Positions 13,401 through 25,548 of a DNA stretch of 64,000 bases are shown piece by piece (position 1 is the stretch's first letter; each line of letters starts with the position of its first letter). The notes under the pieces are model-generated. The model did no database searches. It was not told the DNA's origin and saw only the letters and a list, made by a program, of their open reading frames with translations. Where the stretch lies: contig VSDK01023571.1 in NCBI GenBank assembly GCA_009767595.1, positions 12,150 to 76,149 on the forward strand. Reading direction: 5' to 3'. The stretch is from Symbiodinium kawagutii (Eukaryota > Sar > Dinophyceae > Suessiales > Symbiodiniaceae). The translations under genes and the position numbers were made by a program.

Positions 13401-13962
13401 CGCTGTGCATGTCTCATTCAAGCTGCTTTTAGCACTTCAAAAAACTGTGCACCCGAATTTGTTCCAAAAGGAACTGCTACAATATGGTTTTGGACACCTT
13501 GCCAATTTACTCCTTGCACCTAGCCTGAGCAACCCTTTAACCTGTCCATCTTTCTCTGAAGACATTGCCTCGTTGGAGGACAAACAAAGAAATAAAAAGA
13601 GCAAATGAAATCAAATGAAATCCAGTAAAGCCATGTAAAGCCCTTGTTTCAGGGATCTCAAGATATTTCAAGGACATCTCTTTGAAGCCCTGAACCCGAA
13701 CACTCAAGGCTTCAGCTCAGCGTGGACGTAATTGGTTCTTGCAGCTGTCCAAGGCTTCGCGCAAGGCGATACATTGCCGCTCTCCTTTTTCGTGATCAAA
13801 ACATGTCAAAACTTTTGTCAAAACATGTCATCTCCAAGCAATGCCAAGCATTCGAAAAGCGTAACCGTGAAGCAGCAAAATATGTATGCTGAATTCTCGT
13901 GATATCGTCATGATCTATTTCATTGAATGCTAGGTCGGTCATGTTTACCCAATTTCTTTTTG
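10488..13962. other. No firm gene; short repeats and possible exons
   Basis: Short direct repeats occur at 10740-10840 (GCTAGTACTATGCTTCTAC-like) and at 10978-11035 (CATAGGAGCC units). Minus-strand frames at 11489-11700, 12328-12510 and 13141-13410 have protein-like composition. The last has a plausible acceptor near 13404 and encodes GRHLTIQLPVATES. None has a recognisable domain or confirmed boundaries. Confidence 0.35.
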
Positions 13963-14735
13963 TCATGTTCCATTTGCATACAGGCTTCTGCGCTCGAGTT
14001 TTTGCGTCAATGCCCCTGCTCGCTTTCTTAGCTCTTCCATCGGTAACTTCTCCACGTCTTTGCGAGTGATTCTCTCTGTAGCCGGGCTGATGTTTTCGAT
14101 ATCCTGCAGCTCGGAAGCACGGCAAGACCGACCATAATCTTTTAGATACTCATGGGGTATCATCACTTAATCGTATGCGCACACAGCGAAGAGGATAAGC
14201 AAACCACTTGCCTCAATGATTGCAAGCGCATCAAGAGAAGGCCACCTATGGCCATCCCATACTTATCCCATACAATACTAGCAAGACAGCAACACACTAT
14301 TTCTGTCAAATATCAGTCCTTCAGGACGCTGGAATGATCTAGAGGAGATGACAGGGAAGAAAATGACGAGAACGAGGGTGGAGTCCGGCGATTCTCATCG
14401 CCATGACGCTCATATTCTTCCGTTGAAGGCGATTGCGTTGATGATACTTGGAGGCTACTATGCTCACTGTCTCGCAAGCTGTCGCCCCGCCAGCAGGGAG
14501 CAATTCGCATCTCAAGCTTTCGAAGACAGCGATTGGAGGTGCTGTCATCATCCCGGATGGCTAGTGCACTTGCACATGCAGGCAGCCCTCTCCAAAGCGC
14601 CCCTTGTAGGAGGCGAGGGGCCATGGGACGTCTCCTCGAAGGCGTCTTCTCGCTGGGAGGGCTTTCAGCCATCGTCTGTGTCGCAGCATCACTTCTCGCC
14701 TCATCCGCTAGAAAATGCATACATGATACATGCAA
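13963..14735 (-). CDS. Possible two-exon gene of unknown function
   Basis: Two minus-strand segments have coding character. The first, about 14313-14717, follows a plausible acceptor (CATTTTCTAG). It encodes a Ser/Arg/Pro-rich stretch and a run of SFSSFSSLSS. The second, 13963-14150, encodes a charged, probably helical stretch (RKDVEKLPMEELRKRAGAL), likely coiled coil. I recognise no family. The junction between the two was not resolved, and one or both may be chance open frames. Confidence 0.3.
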
Positions 14736-15984
14736 TTTGCATTAGATGAAACCGCTCAACATTGCGTCAGATTGCATCACACCACATGATAAAGGTCACC
14801 AAGGGTTCGTATACATATATTTCAATGGATTTGATTGATTCGGTAGCTGTGATTTTGCAACCGTAAACCGTAATTTGGCGACCATTCGGATGGGCTCCGT
14901 AATTAACTTTGATCCGGTAGATGCTAGCGAACGTGATGAAAGCCACCACACCGCATCCCGCGTGCAAATGCAAGTAATTACAATACCAGTGAACACTTCC
15001 TGAATCGTGGATACATAATCGCTTTGTTCTGGATCTATAGTCAGTCACTGAACCACGGATCTTGCATGAATCCCTGATATCACTGAACTGAAGCGTGGAT
15101 AGTTGATGATAGTTACTGAACGCTCCCTTAGGACTTGCGGCAACGCTAACACAAGCCAGACCCCAGACCCATATTAGATCTGGCAGCCCATGCGCCTCAA
15201 CCTTACTCCAGAGTGCGGCCCATCGACGAGCCCACTACATCACTGGTTGAGCACCCTCCTAAACCATTCCATGAAGTCCAAGAACATACACATTACATGT
15301 GTATATTAGATTCAGTCGAGTAGAACCAAAAAGTATATTTGCGTACACCACTAGGTCGAGAAAACGGATGAAAAAATGTGATTCTTTTTGGCAAACGCAC
15401 ATGCGCATTCTGTATAGATCCTACGTCTGTTTGTTGGTGCAATTGGCATCCGGCGCAACACAAAGCGTATCTATCAACATGGTTAGACTGGTTGGATGTA
15501 AGATTGAAGCGAGATGCAGTCGGGAGGTCTTTGTGGCCAAAGTCAATGTCACCTTTCAGCAGGCATGCGTTAAGTGACACAGCTGAGGGAAGGCCGGCTG
15601 TCTTCATCTCTCATATGCTGCCCCTCAAAGCACTACCAACAGAATGTAGTTCGTACGAGTAGCAGTGTCAGCTACTTGTTTATGCCAGCCTTTTGGGGTT
15701 GCCTTCGCATGCAGGTGTGCATATTATATAGCTACGCATATAGATGTACAAATGCGCAATCATGCGCCTGCATCAGTCCTATTAACCGCTACATCAGGGC
15801 CTGGAGAAAAGGACGCAAACGCAGAAGCAGGACTCAAAGGAACAGGAGAGAGCTTGGAGTCACCGATCTCATTTGGCGAGTTTGGCCAAGGAGCACCCAG
15901 TTCCAAAGGTTCCTTGGTTCGCTTTCGCTGGATTCTTCGACCATATTCCACCCATGCAACAGTTTGAATGCGGAGCCCGCAATG

Positions 15985-17903
15985 CTAAATGCATTTCGAG
16001 AAATGGTGATTCTTGCTGCTGGGGGACCGGAGCCAAGCCACTCCTTGGACTGGAGACAAAGTACTGCAAATTTGATCAAGTGTAATCTGTGTTCTGTGAT
16101 TTTCCGCTTTATATTTTGCGTTCGCATCTATATGCAGGACAGCATCTTCTTGCAAGTTGACCGACTCGACCCACTTTCTCGATCTCCCTGGCATTGCTCA
16201 CTGTTGGGCTGCGGTAGCAGCGGCAACGCCTGCGCACCGGGCACAGAAGCAGGTACAGGGGGCTTGTGATGGTGAATTGTCTACCGGTAAACCTTCAATC
16301 CGTTGCTCAAACTGCTTTGACAGCAAAAGTCTCTGGCAAATCGGTGTCAGCCCGCTACAGTATGCTGTAAAAGCCCCATCAATCTTTTCTTAATAAGGTC
16401 TCTCCATGCCCCATCGATGTCCTCTTGGGAGGCTTGCACATCAGGCTTGCGAAGGACGAATGAGCCAGGGAATGCTCTGCCTCCGAAGAAGTGTCTTCCG
16501 GAGGAAAATTGTCAAGAGGATTCAAGGGGAAACCAAAAAGGACAAGCAAAACTGTCAACTTGGCCGTCAGTCTCTGTTCCTGGCCAGACAAATCTGCATC
16601 CAGGCGGCTTGAGGTTGTTGACAGCCCGCTTCGCGGACTTGGAGATTTGCGCAAAGATCTCTGCGACAATGGCGTTGACAATCCGAGCCTGCACTGGATT
16701 GGGCGTGCTCACTTTGCTATCCCAAAAGTATCTTCCGAGGCCCCTGGGAACATGCTGGATCTTCACACTTGAGCGTGGCGTTTCGAATATACCACTATTT
16801 ATGAATATTGATCCGCTTTCAAGAAACCATAACAGCCTTCCAGTCACAAGACTGCTCTTTTCCAATGCCTCTCAAACATGAATTAGGCAAAAATATGGCC
16901 TGATTGAATCCCATGTCTTTGTCGGTTCAAAATGACTGTGCACATGAGCTCTGAACAGGCTTTGGAGAGAGAGAGAGAGAGAGAGATGTTCAAATTCAAG
17001 GTCTGATATATTCGTGTCAGACGGCGTCCTGACTCCAGAGGTCGAACTCTTTTGCGGCTTGTCCTCAGCCCCAAGCGCACTAGTCTTGTCATTGGTCAGC
17101 AGGGCACACAACAAAGACAACCAGGGCTGCAAAGCACAAGGGTTTTGAACGCTTGGCATATCTTGAGAGGCTATGTAATGACAATGTAATCTATTAAGCT
17201 TCCCTTGGGTTTGGATTGGGGCGAAGTGCAGCTTAGAATCTGCAGGCCTGCGGGGGCTCCTTGGCTCACCCGGCGAAGATGAAGCTTTGAACTCAACTGC
17301 TGCGTGGTGCTCAAGTCGAGCTTCTGCCTCTACTTTGTCATCGATTGCGGGGCCTTGCTGTGCAACTTTGCCTGCAAGCACAGGCCCTTGTGCATCTGGA
17401 CACTGGACCTGACAAGGTTGCCAACTCTGGGGCATAATTGGCCCTTGTGGCTTCGCACGTGGCGTCGGAAGTGTTTCTCGGAGACTGTTTGCACTTAGGC
17501 ATGTTGACACTGAAGCAGCAGGCCGCAGCTTTGCTCGGCCAGGATGAACCAATTCAGGGCACGAAGGTTGACGCAAAGCGCCCAGTGAGGCTGAACGCAT
17601 TTGGGCAAAGGCAGCTGGCAAATATTGTGCCCTTGGAGTCACAACGGTGAAGTACGACACTGAAGTCACTTGGTTGGGAACCCGCGAGCTTTGTGCTGGG
17701 AGCGAAGCCCGACCCACCACAGGGGCTTCTCGTTGGGAGCCATTCACTGGTTGGGTCCAGCGCCTGCGTCCCATGTCGCCACAAGGCAGCCCGCAAGGTG
17801 CCCATGCGCTCTGACAGGCGCCACCTTGGAGAGGAAAGACGTTCGGTCGCCAATGCGGAGCCAACAAATCGCACGGCTGCCGAGTGCCATGACCAGCAGA
17901 CAT
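15985..17903 (-). CDS. Unrecognised multi-exon gene
   Basis: Several exon-like segments lie on one strand. A frame from ATG 17903 down to about 17160 encodes a Pro/Ala/Gln-rich, probably disordered region; the nine-base repeat just upstream (17924-17960) is outside this start. A segment 16571-16688 follows acceptor GTGCAG and encodes ARIVNAIVAEIFAQ and a basic helix. A segment 16202-16354 lies between acceptor CTGTAG and a good donor (ACAGTGAGC). It encodes a Cys-rich end with CTCFCARC. A further frame runs 15985-16140. The CT run at 16965-16986 probably sits in an intron. No domain family is recognised, and the join of all segments into one gene is inference. Confidence 0.4.
16965..16986. 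repeat. (GA)n microsatellite
   Basis: Eleven GA dinucleotides. On the minus strand this is a pyrimidine run that would give a Ser-Leu repeat if translated. It more likely lies in an intron of the surrounding gene. Confidence 0.9.
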
Positions 17904-18842
17904 TGCTTGAAGCTGAAGCTGCTGAAGGTGCTGAAGGTGCTGAAGGTGCTGAAGGTGCTTGTGGTGCTTGTTGTATTCACTGCTTGCATACTTTAGCGAG
18001 CCTTCCAAGACAACTTCTACATGATAGGCCTAGGGGCCTGGGGCATCAAGCATTTCACAATTGTTTTATTTGTGTGCTTTGTTGAAACCACCCTTCCATC
18101 CTTTCCTTTCCATTGAATCGAGAACTCCTGGAGCCCAAGCAATCAAATGAGATAGAAAAAGGGGTACAATGCAAATATGATCATGGTCATTAGCCCGTTT
18201 CAAAGATGCTGCATTTCGCCAGGGAAGCCCTCTCCCAAAAAAGATACTCTTTTTTATCAACCATTAGCGCACGCCACTTGGGACAAACAGCGACCGTTTT
18301 GAAGCTGTGGCCCATGAGGACTCTTGCTCAAGAAGCCTCTAACATCCTCACTTTTCTTTGTCCTCGTGCCGTTCACACCACCATGGAGAGAAGCTGTGAC
18401 AACTGAAACCAAATTCAAAGCTGTGCCCAAGGTGCAGGATATGGTGGGAGGCAGTTTTGCTCCAAAACTCAAAATTGAAATATCTCCAAAGAGATATCTT
18501 TGATGCTTTTTAAGATGTGTGTATGTGTGTTTATGGTTCGTGAGCTTGTGGTGACATACTCCCGACATGTGGACTTCTTGGCAGCATGGCCTCGAAACCA
18601 AACCAACATAAGCTGCACTTGTGAGTCCGTCATGGGCACACCGCTGGCATGAATGAAATGTTCCCAACATACGTCCTTCTTGGCTGCTCCGCTTCTAGTC
18701 AGCGTGTAGGTGAGCACACCACTTGTACCTTCATATTCAAAGGCAGCACGATGAAAACAGGCGTCTAAGTCCAGTGTTTACTGAGCTAGGGGCATATGCA
18801 ATACCCAATCACTCCAGCAAAGGTCAACCTGAGCAAACAAAA

Positions 18843-19324
18843 TCAAATACCAAAAATTACCCATTGACATTTTGCGGAACTGCTTGAGTCTGCTGAAGAG
18901 GTCCTGTGCAATTTGTTTTCAGGACTGAACTCTGAGGGATGCGTCAATCTGCTCACGACAGTTGTGGCGCATTTGTAGGAAACATTGGCCACCTCAAAAA
19001 AAAAGCACTGCGCACATGCGCGCCCATAACCTGTTTGGTCAAGTTCCATTTGCAAAATTGCTGCACCAGGCCTGAATTGTTGTAGCAGATACCTCTCCCT
19101 GCAGACTCTGGCAGTTGCGGCAAACTCTTCTTCTCTGCGGGTTTTCTGTCTTTTGTCCAAGTATGAAATCCAAAGTGCCTTTGGGACATCTTGGTACAAA
19201 AGGGAAATCGTTCTGCCTGCAGTGCTAGCAAAAGAGTGCCAATACCGAAGGCTGCCACAGCGGATGACGCTACGAGCGCAGCTTCATACCTGCTCGGACC
19301 CCTACGCATGAATCTCAATTGCAT
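18843..19324 (-). pseudogene. Small membrane protein with a frame break
   Basis: From ATG 19324 the frame encodes RRGPSRYEAA followed by one hydrophobic helix (SSAVAAFGIGTLLLAL) and AERFPF. Just after this, at a TTTT run near 19200, protein-like sequence continues in the neighbouring frame (YQDVPKALWISYLDKRQ, then a charged stretch rich in Arg and Glu). A single lost T would explain the shift. The layout, with one N-terminal anchor and a charged soluble part, fits a small organelle or inner-membrane protein, but no family is recognised. It could be a sequencing error rather than a true pseudogene. Confidence 0.35.
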
Positions 19325-21082
19325 GCATCGATGCCCACGCTAAGCAACTATCTGCCGTCTTCAGGGTTCGACTTCACTCGATGACATGCACTTTTCATGC
19401 GTTGTCAAAAGACTTTTGACTTGATGAGACTAATTTCTGAAGTATCTGCAAAAGCACGACCTTTACATGTAAATCAGCCTCTGCCTGCTTGTGAACATGA
19501 TAGCAGACATTGCAATCTGATTCAAAACCCTGAAAATGGTTGTGAGTCCTTCTGTTTGTCATGGGATTGATTGAGGGTTTCTTCTTTGTTTGTTCGGTTG
19601 CTTGCTTCTATTTGCATCTGTTTGTCTCTTCTCGGTTAATAGTTGTTTGCTTTTCTTGTTTGCCGTTTGGTGCTTGCGTGATCTTGTGTGCTTACTTGTT
19701 TCATGATGTGATCTTGCGTCTTATGTTGGTTGATTGGTTGGTTTGTGGGTGAGTCAGGTGGTCTGATTGTTGGCTTGTGTGTTGGTGCGTTTGAGTGCGC
19801 TTTTGTTTGTGTTTCTGTCTGTTTCTGATGTGTTTGCGGGTGCTTTTGTGTGCTTTTGTGCGCTCATGCATGCAGGCGACACGAAAGATATCAAAAGCAC
19901 ATTTGATCACGGCAAAACTTTACTAGTTCCTCTGCACATCCCCACTCCCCTCCAGATTCTCGCCACCTTCTTGCTGCCAAGTCCAAGAGCGTCCAAGGAA
20001 AACCCTCAAAGCATCCCAACGCAAAAATCATGGGCATTGACAGCACCTGAGCAGTCGAACATGGAATTGGTTCATGCTGGTTCTCTTAATCCTTTAAGAA
20101 AAAATCTTGAATCAAAAAAGAGCTTCGCAACGAGCAAGCGGCAAATTTGCGACATGCCCTGAACCCAAACACCAACATGGACGGGCCCCACCCTGTTTGG
20201 GGTGCGAAAGGCGCCCAGCGGCCTGCTGTGAAAAAATCACAGAGAGACATATTCGGAACACAACCACGGGTGAATACACCGGTTGATCTCTCTCTATAAG
20301 TTTCTTGATATATTGTATAAACATATGTCTTTGTATATGTTATGTATATACATTATATGTTTGCAACTTCAACATGGTCGACATCAGGGAGTCACGAAAG
20401 GTATGGCCACCCAGGCATGCATTGGTAGAGGACGTTGGGACTGTACCTTTTTTCAGTACCAGGTTGGGGGGCCACGATGAGCATGAGACATGAGACTAGC
20501 CCTGCACAGTTCCCTCTCCTGTCGGCACCCAGAGCGCTCATTGTCTGATGATTTGTCAGTTGAACTCAATCCTAGTGCATGGCACTGTCCATCCTCGACT
20601 GTTTACTCCTGCTCATATTCTTCCCACTTGGAAGGGTGGAGAAGGATCACTAAGCTACTTTTGTGCCGTCTCCATCCTTCTCGTGCTTGACGTTGTTGCT
20701 ACTGTTGGGGTTGAAATGCTAGTTCCCCGGAGTCCTCCATCGGCATCTACTTGCAAATGACAATTGGTGAGGACATGTACTTTGCACTCCTGCACTCCTG
20801 AAACTATGTTCTAGGAGTCGTGTGCTCTCTGTTTACCCTTCCTATCCCTACTTTCCCCGCCATATGCCACTCTTAAAGGTTTTCTTGGAACATCTTGGAA
20901 CTTTGAAACTTCAATGAATTGAGTTCCAAATCGCATCTTCCACGGCATAGCGCTTACATGCCTTCGACTTTCTGTTCCACAAGTCTTGCTCTTTCTTGCA
21001 CACTTTGCCTTCACTGCACCCTACCCAGTCGTACATCCCCCGGTCGTATCAATCTGGCGGCCAAGCCAAGCCAAGGCACCAC
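19325..21082. other. No gene recognised
   Basis: GT-rich low-complexity sequence occupies about 19550-19870. Open frames on both strands lack domains or splice support. Confidence 0.45.
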
Positions 21083-21466
21083 TCGATGGAAGTTGATGTC
21101 AATTGCAGACATGCCAAGATTTGCAGATGTCATCAAGTACCGCTCGTAGGTACACATTCCAGCTACAAGAACTGCATTGGAGATCGCATAAATTGCTCCA
21201 TTGTATCTGATTGTAAAATCAGTTACCTGTGGTTCACGGCGGCTTTTCAGTTCCACAAAGCCAGCAGGCAAAGCAAAAAAACAAGTATGCAAAGCATCCG
21301 CGCAAGGAGGCGCTTCAAAATGTCTGTTGTGCCAGGGCTCCGAATAGAGAACAGTGCCGAGAAATGTTACCAGCAGTGCCAGAACCAGCATCATATCCAG
21401 TGGCTTCTTCAGCGCCACTCTTTCACACAGGGCGGTCAGAAACGGAACCGTATTGCGAATGACGAC
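21083..21466 (-). CDS. Transporter exon, TPT/nucleotide-sugar transporter-like
   Basis: The exon begins after acceptor TGCCTAG and ends before a GTGGTG donor. It encodes VVIRNTVPF, a hydrophobic helix (MMLVLALLVTFLGTVLYSEP), a hydrophilic loop, then NGAIYAISNAVLVAGMCTYERY. These match the middle of the drug/metabolite transporter superfamily: the segment before helix 5, and the segment ending in a helix followed by [C/E]-x-ERY. Such proteins exchange sugar nucleotides or phosphorylated metabolites across Golgi or plastid membranes; the substrate here cannot be inferred. Neighbouring exons of this gene were not firmly located. Because the nearby transporter gene (24509-25548) already has its own stop, this is a second gene of the same family. 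Confidence 0.55.
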
Positions 21467-21478
21467 CTAGGCAATCTC

Positions 21479-21533
21479 ACTCATTCATTCATTCATTCAT
21501 TCATTCATTCATTCATTCATTCATTCATTCATT
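21479..21533. repeat. (CATT)n microsatellite beside a splice acceptor
   Basis: About thirteen CATT units, ending about 12 bases upstream (minus strand) of the acceptor AG of the transporter exon at 21466. On the minus strand this reads ATGA repeats inside the intron. Confidence 0.9.
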
Positions 21534-22882
21534 TGTTTGTGCGTTCATTCATTCATAACGTTCGAAATTCAAGTCCAAAAACCACTGAAGCTGGAATCTG
21601 TTGCCGCAATTGACTCAGCTCACAAGAAACTGAAGGCGCAACTTGCCAAGCCAATGCAGCCCAGACTCATACAGCGGAACACCTGTTGGGGCAAGCCAGG
21701 GAAAGCTAGGGCAAACCGAGGCAAGGGGGGAAAGGGATGCCAAGGGGGCAAAACGAAGCTATGCGAAGCCAAAGCACGTGGCAAGAGCCAAGGCACCGCA
21801 TGGTGCACTGCACTTGGGCCAAGGCACTCACTTCCTCCAGGGCTTTGAAGCTGCTTAACAAGACCTAAGGTGAAAGGAGATGACAGGAGATGAGAGGAGA
21901 TGAGAGGAGTCAGAGTGAAAGTCAGAGGGAAAGTCAGAGGGAAAGTCAGAGAATGTCGGTAATCAGAGCCATGTTGGAAACTCTTTGACTTTTGATCATA
22001 TCACCGGCTCTAAATACTACAGGCGCCTCATTCACCTACAGGATAACATCTACGCACATATGCACACATAAAATATCAGGCCAAGCACGCACAGTGAAGT
22101 ATAAAAGTGTGTAATGTTTATCTATGAATCTGTCCATCCATCTATCCAAGTATCTATCTGTATCCAGCTGTTTCTCCAACTGCATAAGCCCACCGTGCCC
22201 CCATGCTATTTATCGGTCTTTCTGACCGAATCTATCTATCTGCCTTTGTCGATCAAATCTCGTCAAACTAATCTACTTATCTATGGATCGATCTATCTGC
22301 CTCCAGTATCTGTCTATCTTTACTTTTCCTTTTGATCCTTCTTTCATTCTTGGCCTGTACTTCGAACTATCTTCGAACTATCGATCTACCTGTGTGCAAA
22401 GGCTGTTGCTTGAGGAACATTTGGCATGCGCGACTCGTTTGGCCCAAGAAGAGCTTAGACAGGAACATGTTTCAGGCGAGCAACCCCCGCGCAAAGGATG
22501 TGCAAAAGAGAGCAATAGAACACGATATAAAACATGCTGATATTATACATTACATTTATATTACATGATCTTGAATCAGATACACAACATACTTATAGTA
22601 GTAGCTGCCTTATGCTGCCTCTTCTTCGCTCTTCTTTTGAAAGCCCCTTTCACCACCGCCCCTCATTCAATACATTTTGATATCAAAACGCGCATCGGTG
22701 ACTGTCGAGACATAAAAAGGAACGTGGGATAACTTCAAACGATTTGTTTGTCACATTGCTCAAGCCTTCACGCATCTGCGGCCAGAGTAGAGGCTGTCTG
22801 TTAGGCTGGCTATGCAGTGCGAAGATGGCGGAAGCGGCTTCAAACATTGACAAAATCAACTTACAAGCCAACTCTTGCTTAC

Positions 22883-23120
22883 CCGTCTGCTGTCTGCGCC
22901 GCGCCCCAATCTGCAGCCAAGGATCCACTACAAGCAGAACTGCATCAATCAGCAGCGGAAATACCTGCAAAGATCTCAACAAATCTTTTGACTTTTTCTC
23001 TTTGCTGTTTTCCCTATGTTTCCCTCACCTCTACAGGTGCAGCATCCTCTACTTGTGATTCCATTTTGCTTTCGAATATTTGTTGTCGGCCTGATGTCTC
23101 TGGAGCGGACGCAGGATCAC
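22883..23120 (-). CDS. Two internal exons of an unrecognised membrane protein
   Basis: Exon 23029-23120 lies between acceptor ATTCAG and donor GAG|GTGAGG. Exon 22883-22964 lies between acceptor TTTGCAG and donor ACGG|GTAAGC. The 64-base intron is canonical GT-AG and joins the exons in phase 0. Together they read an acidic stretch (MESQVEDAAPVE) followed by a hydrophobic segment (VFPLLIDAVLLVVDP) and a basic end (ARRRQQT). This is well supported as spliced coding sequence. The function is not recognised. It lies between the two transporter regions and might be the amino-terminal part of the transporter gene at 21083-21466, which is speculation. Confidence 0.5.
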
Positions 23121-24508
23121 CTGAATTGCATCCACTGTCACCGTGCTGATCGCAAGGGATGGTACAGGGAGATGATTGGCACAACATGGTAAAAGCGTAC
23201 AACCACTGCCGTTCCACCATTCTGAAATCTACTGTGATCACGGTTTGGTTTTGGTGGTTAACTGTGCTGCTTCTCGATGTCAAACAGCTGGACGCGTTGA
23301 TCCAAAAACACATGCACCTCCAACCACACCTTCTGTCCTCCATGTTCAAACTCCGCAAAACCCAAACAGCAAACAACCCAAAACAACCCAACTATGTAAA
23401 ACTGCAATGTTTCTTGTTATCTCTTGTTGCTATGCTATGCTTCAAGGCATTTCTAGGCGGCACCTTCCCATAGAGATGTAGAAAAGAGGAGCATAGGATA
23501 GTGCCAGTGTTCTGAAGCGCAACCACCGTCCAGGCCTTGGCGGCCGTGGTCCGTGAACGTCCGTGAACGTCCATGAACTACCCGAGCGGCTTTGCATTGC
23601 TGGGGCTGCCACGAATGGAAACGATGTAGAAATGGTCTTGTTCACAAGGATCAGGAAGATCGAACAGCTTGCATGACCCAAGAACCTTGGAGATACGGAC
23701 AACTCCTAGCGGTCTGCATATGTGCCCAGATGGTGTATCTTTCTTTCTCTCTCGGTTTGCCTCTCTTAGCAACCCTTCAACCTCCAAGGAAGCACACTGC
23801 TTGGAGCATCTGCAAAACATTTAAAATCTGGAGTCCGTCATGAATCCACCAACTGCATGATCTTCAGGCCGCTGATTAAAGGCAGTCAAGTTGCAAAATG
23901 AGAACCCAGAGATGGTGGCCAGTGCCGATGTCCTGACAAGTGATTTGTCTAAGACACACGTTGGCAGGGTGCCTTGTGCAACTTAGCCGCCTTCCCTGCC
24001 GACATTCCTAAGTTTGATGCAACGGGTGACCAGAGAGTTAAGCATGCTCTGCTTCCAGCTTCAGTTCCACTCTTCGAATGCAGCAAGCGCAAAGCAACTA
24101 AACAATACAGATGCCGATGACGCAACACGGTTCATTTCATGCAGGTTTCGAAACTTCGCGAGCCGCGCTCAATGGAAAGACTGGACCGTTTAGGCCCAAC
24201 TATGGTTTGAGCCATTTCAAGGTGAGCTTGAGCAAGTGAGGCCGTCTGGCACAGTCACGCGCATGCACCAGAAATCAAGATGCCCTGCCCAGCATTCTCC
24301 AACTGCATCCAACTGGCACATCATGGAAAAACACTTTTGTGACTTCTGTGCCAACACCAACCCACGAGCATTCAGACATGGATGCGCAAGTGATAGCAGT
24401 TGTTAGTGTTGATCACATGCGGAACCAAAAGAAATCAACTAATTCAACGACTGAATGCATCTTAAATCAACTTCCGCACCTTTTGGAATCTTTGGCATCG
24501 TGAAATCA

Positions 24509-25548
24509 TCAGGTCTTGCGATCGTCTTGGGCTTCCTTGCCGCAAGATTCGGTGGCAGTGGCTTCAACCTGGCTCAATGTATACCACATGCCACCCAGCA
24601 GGTTTAAGCCCATTCCGACGAAGGCCAAAGGACCCTGAAACAACGCATCGTTGAAAATAAACACACCCTGAAGGAGGCAAATCATCGCAGCCACATTGCA
24701 AATCACCAGGGTAAGCGTGGCACTGCAGGTCCTTGCGGGAAAAAGCGGATTTAAAAAGTTGTGCAAACAGCAGATTCAAGAAAATTTAAGCTCAGCACTT
24801 TATCACCGCTATTATCCAATTTCCACTCAAGCACCCCGTGCTTCTCCTCACGCATAGGATCACGACTAAATGTCCAACGGCCATGCCAATCCCAGATATC
24901 ACCAGAAGCCTCAATTTGTGATTTGACAAGGTCTCATCTCTCTCCTGTAGTTTGGTGTGAAAATCAAAGGATAGCAACACTCTGCAACCGAATTCGAAAA
25001 ACGTGCTTAAAAAAAAGTAAACTGAGCACACTTGTTTGCACAGTTTTAACGCTTTCAGATGCTTCCGACGAGTTGCAAAAAGACCTGAGGCGTTTGAATC
25101 CAAATATTCCAGTCCCGCAGCGCTGACCAATCAGCAGGTCCGCAAAGAAGACCCGAAACGAGACAACTCACCAGGCTGTCGAAGGCCACAAGGCCCAGCA
25201 GGGGAAACGACAACTTGACCAAAATGCCCCTCTGAACCAATCGATAAATCAGGAGCGTCACTTTGCCAATTGCACAGGAGGAAATGCCGCCAGGAGTGAG
25301 GGCCCCATCTTCTGTCACAAAGACTATTGCCCCGCAAAGCGTCAAAAGCATTGCAGTCTTGGCAGAGACGTTTGCTCGCTCTTTTGCTTGGAAAGTCTCT
25401 CTGAAGGTCATCTCTGCAATCAACGTGAACACTGGGACCAAGTTTCCGAAAATGACCCGCTCTGAGATTGAGGCTTTGTCAGACACAAAGTGATCGGTCA
25501 CTTGATAGGCTGCAAAGCATATGGCACATGGCATCCATCCCCAAAGGC
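24509..25548 (-). CDS. C-terminal half of a TPT/nucleotide-sugar-type transporter
   Basis: Three exons fit in phase: 25085-25548 (acceptor CTGACCAG, donor CAG|GTCTTT), 24850-24944 (acceptor CTACAG) and 24509-24722 (acceptor CCTGCAG, stop TAG or equivalent at 24509). They encode helices typical of the drug/metabolite transporter superfamily: SERVIFGNLVPVFTLIAE, a loop, MLLTLCGAIVFVTED, LLVISGIGMAVGHLVVILC, and the characteristic last helices VFIFNDALFQGP and GMGLNLLGGMWY. The protein would be a multi-pass antiporter of sugar nucleotides or organic phosphates in an endomembrane; the substrate is unknown. The last intron (24723-24849) keeps the frame only with a GA donor (TGCGT|GAGGAG). The first exon starts in mid-codon, so upstream exons exist. 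The N-terminal exon at 35319-36068 is the likely partner. Confidence 0.65.

Noticed and set aside
15574-16269. 231-codon plus-strand frame
   Set aside because: It is antisense to minus-strand exons with better splice sites and protein-like composition.
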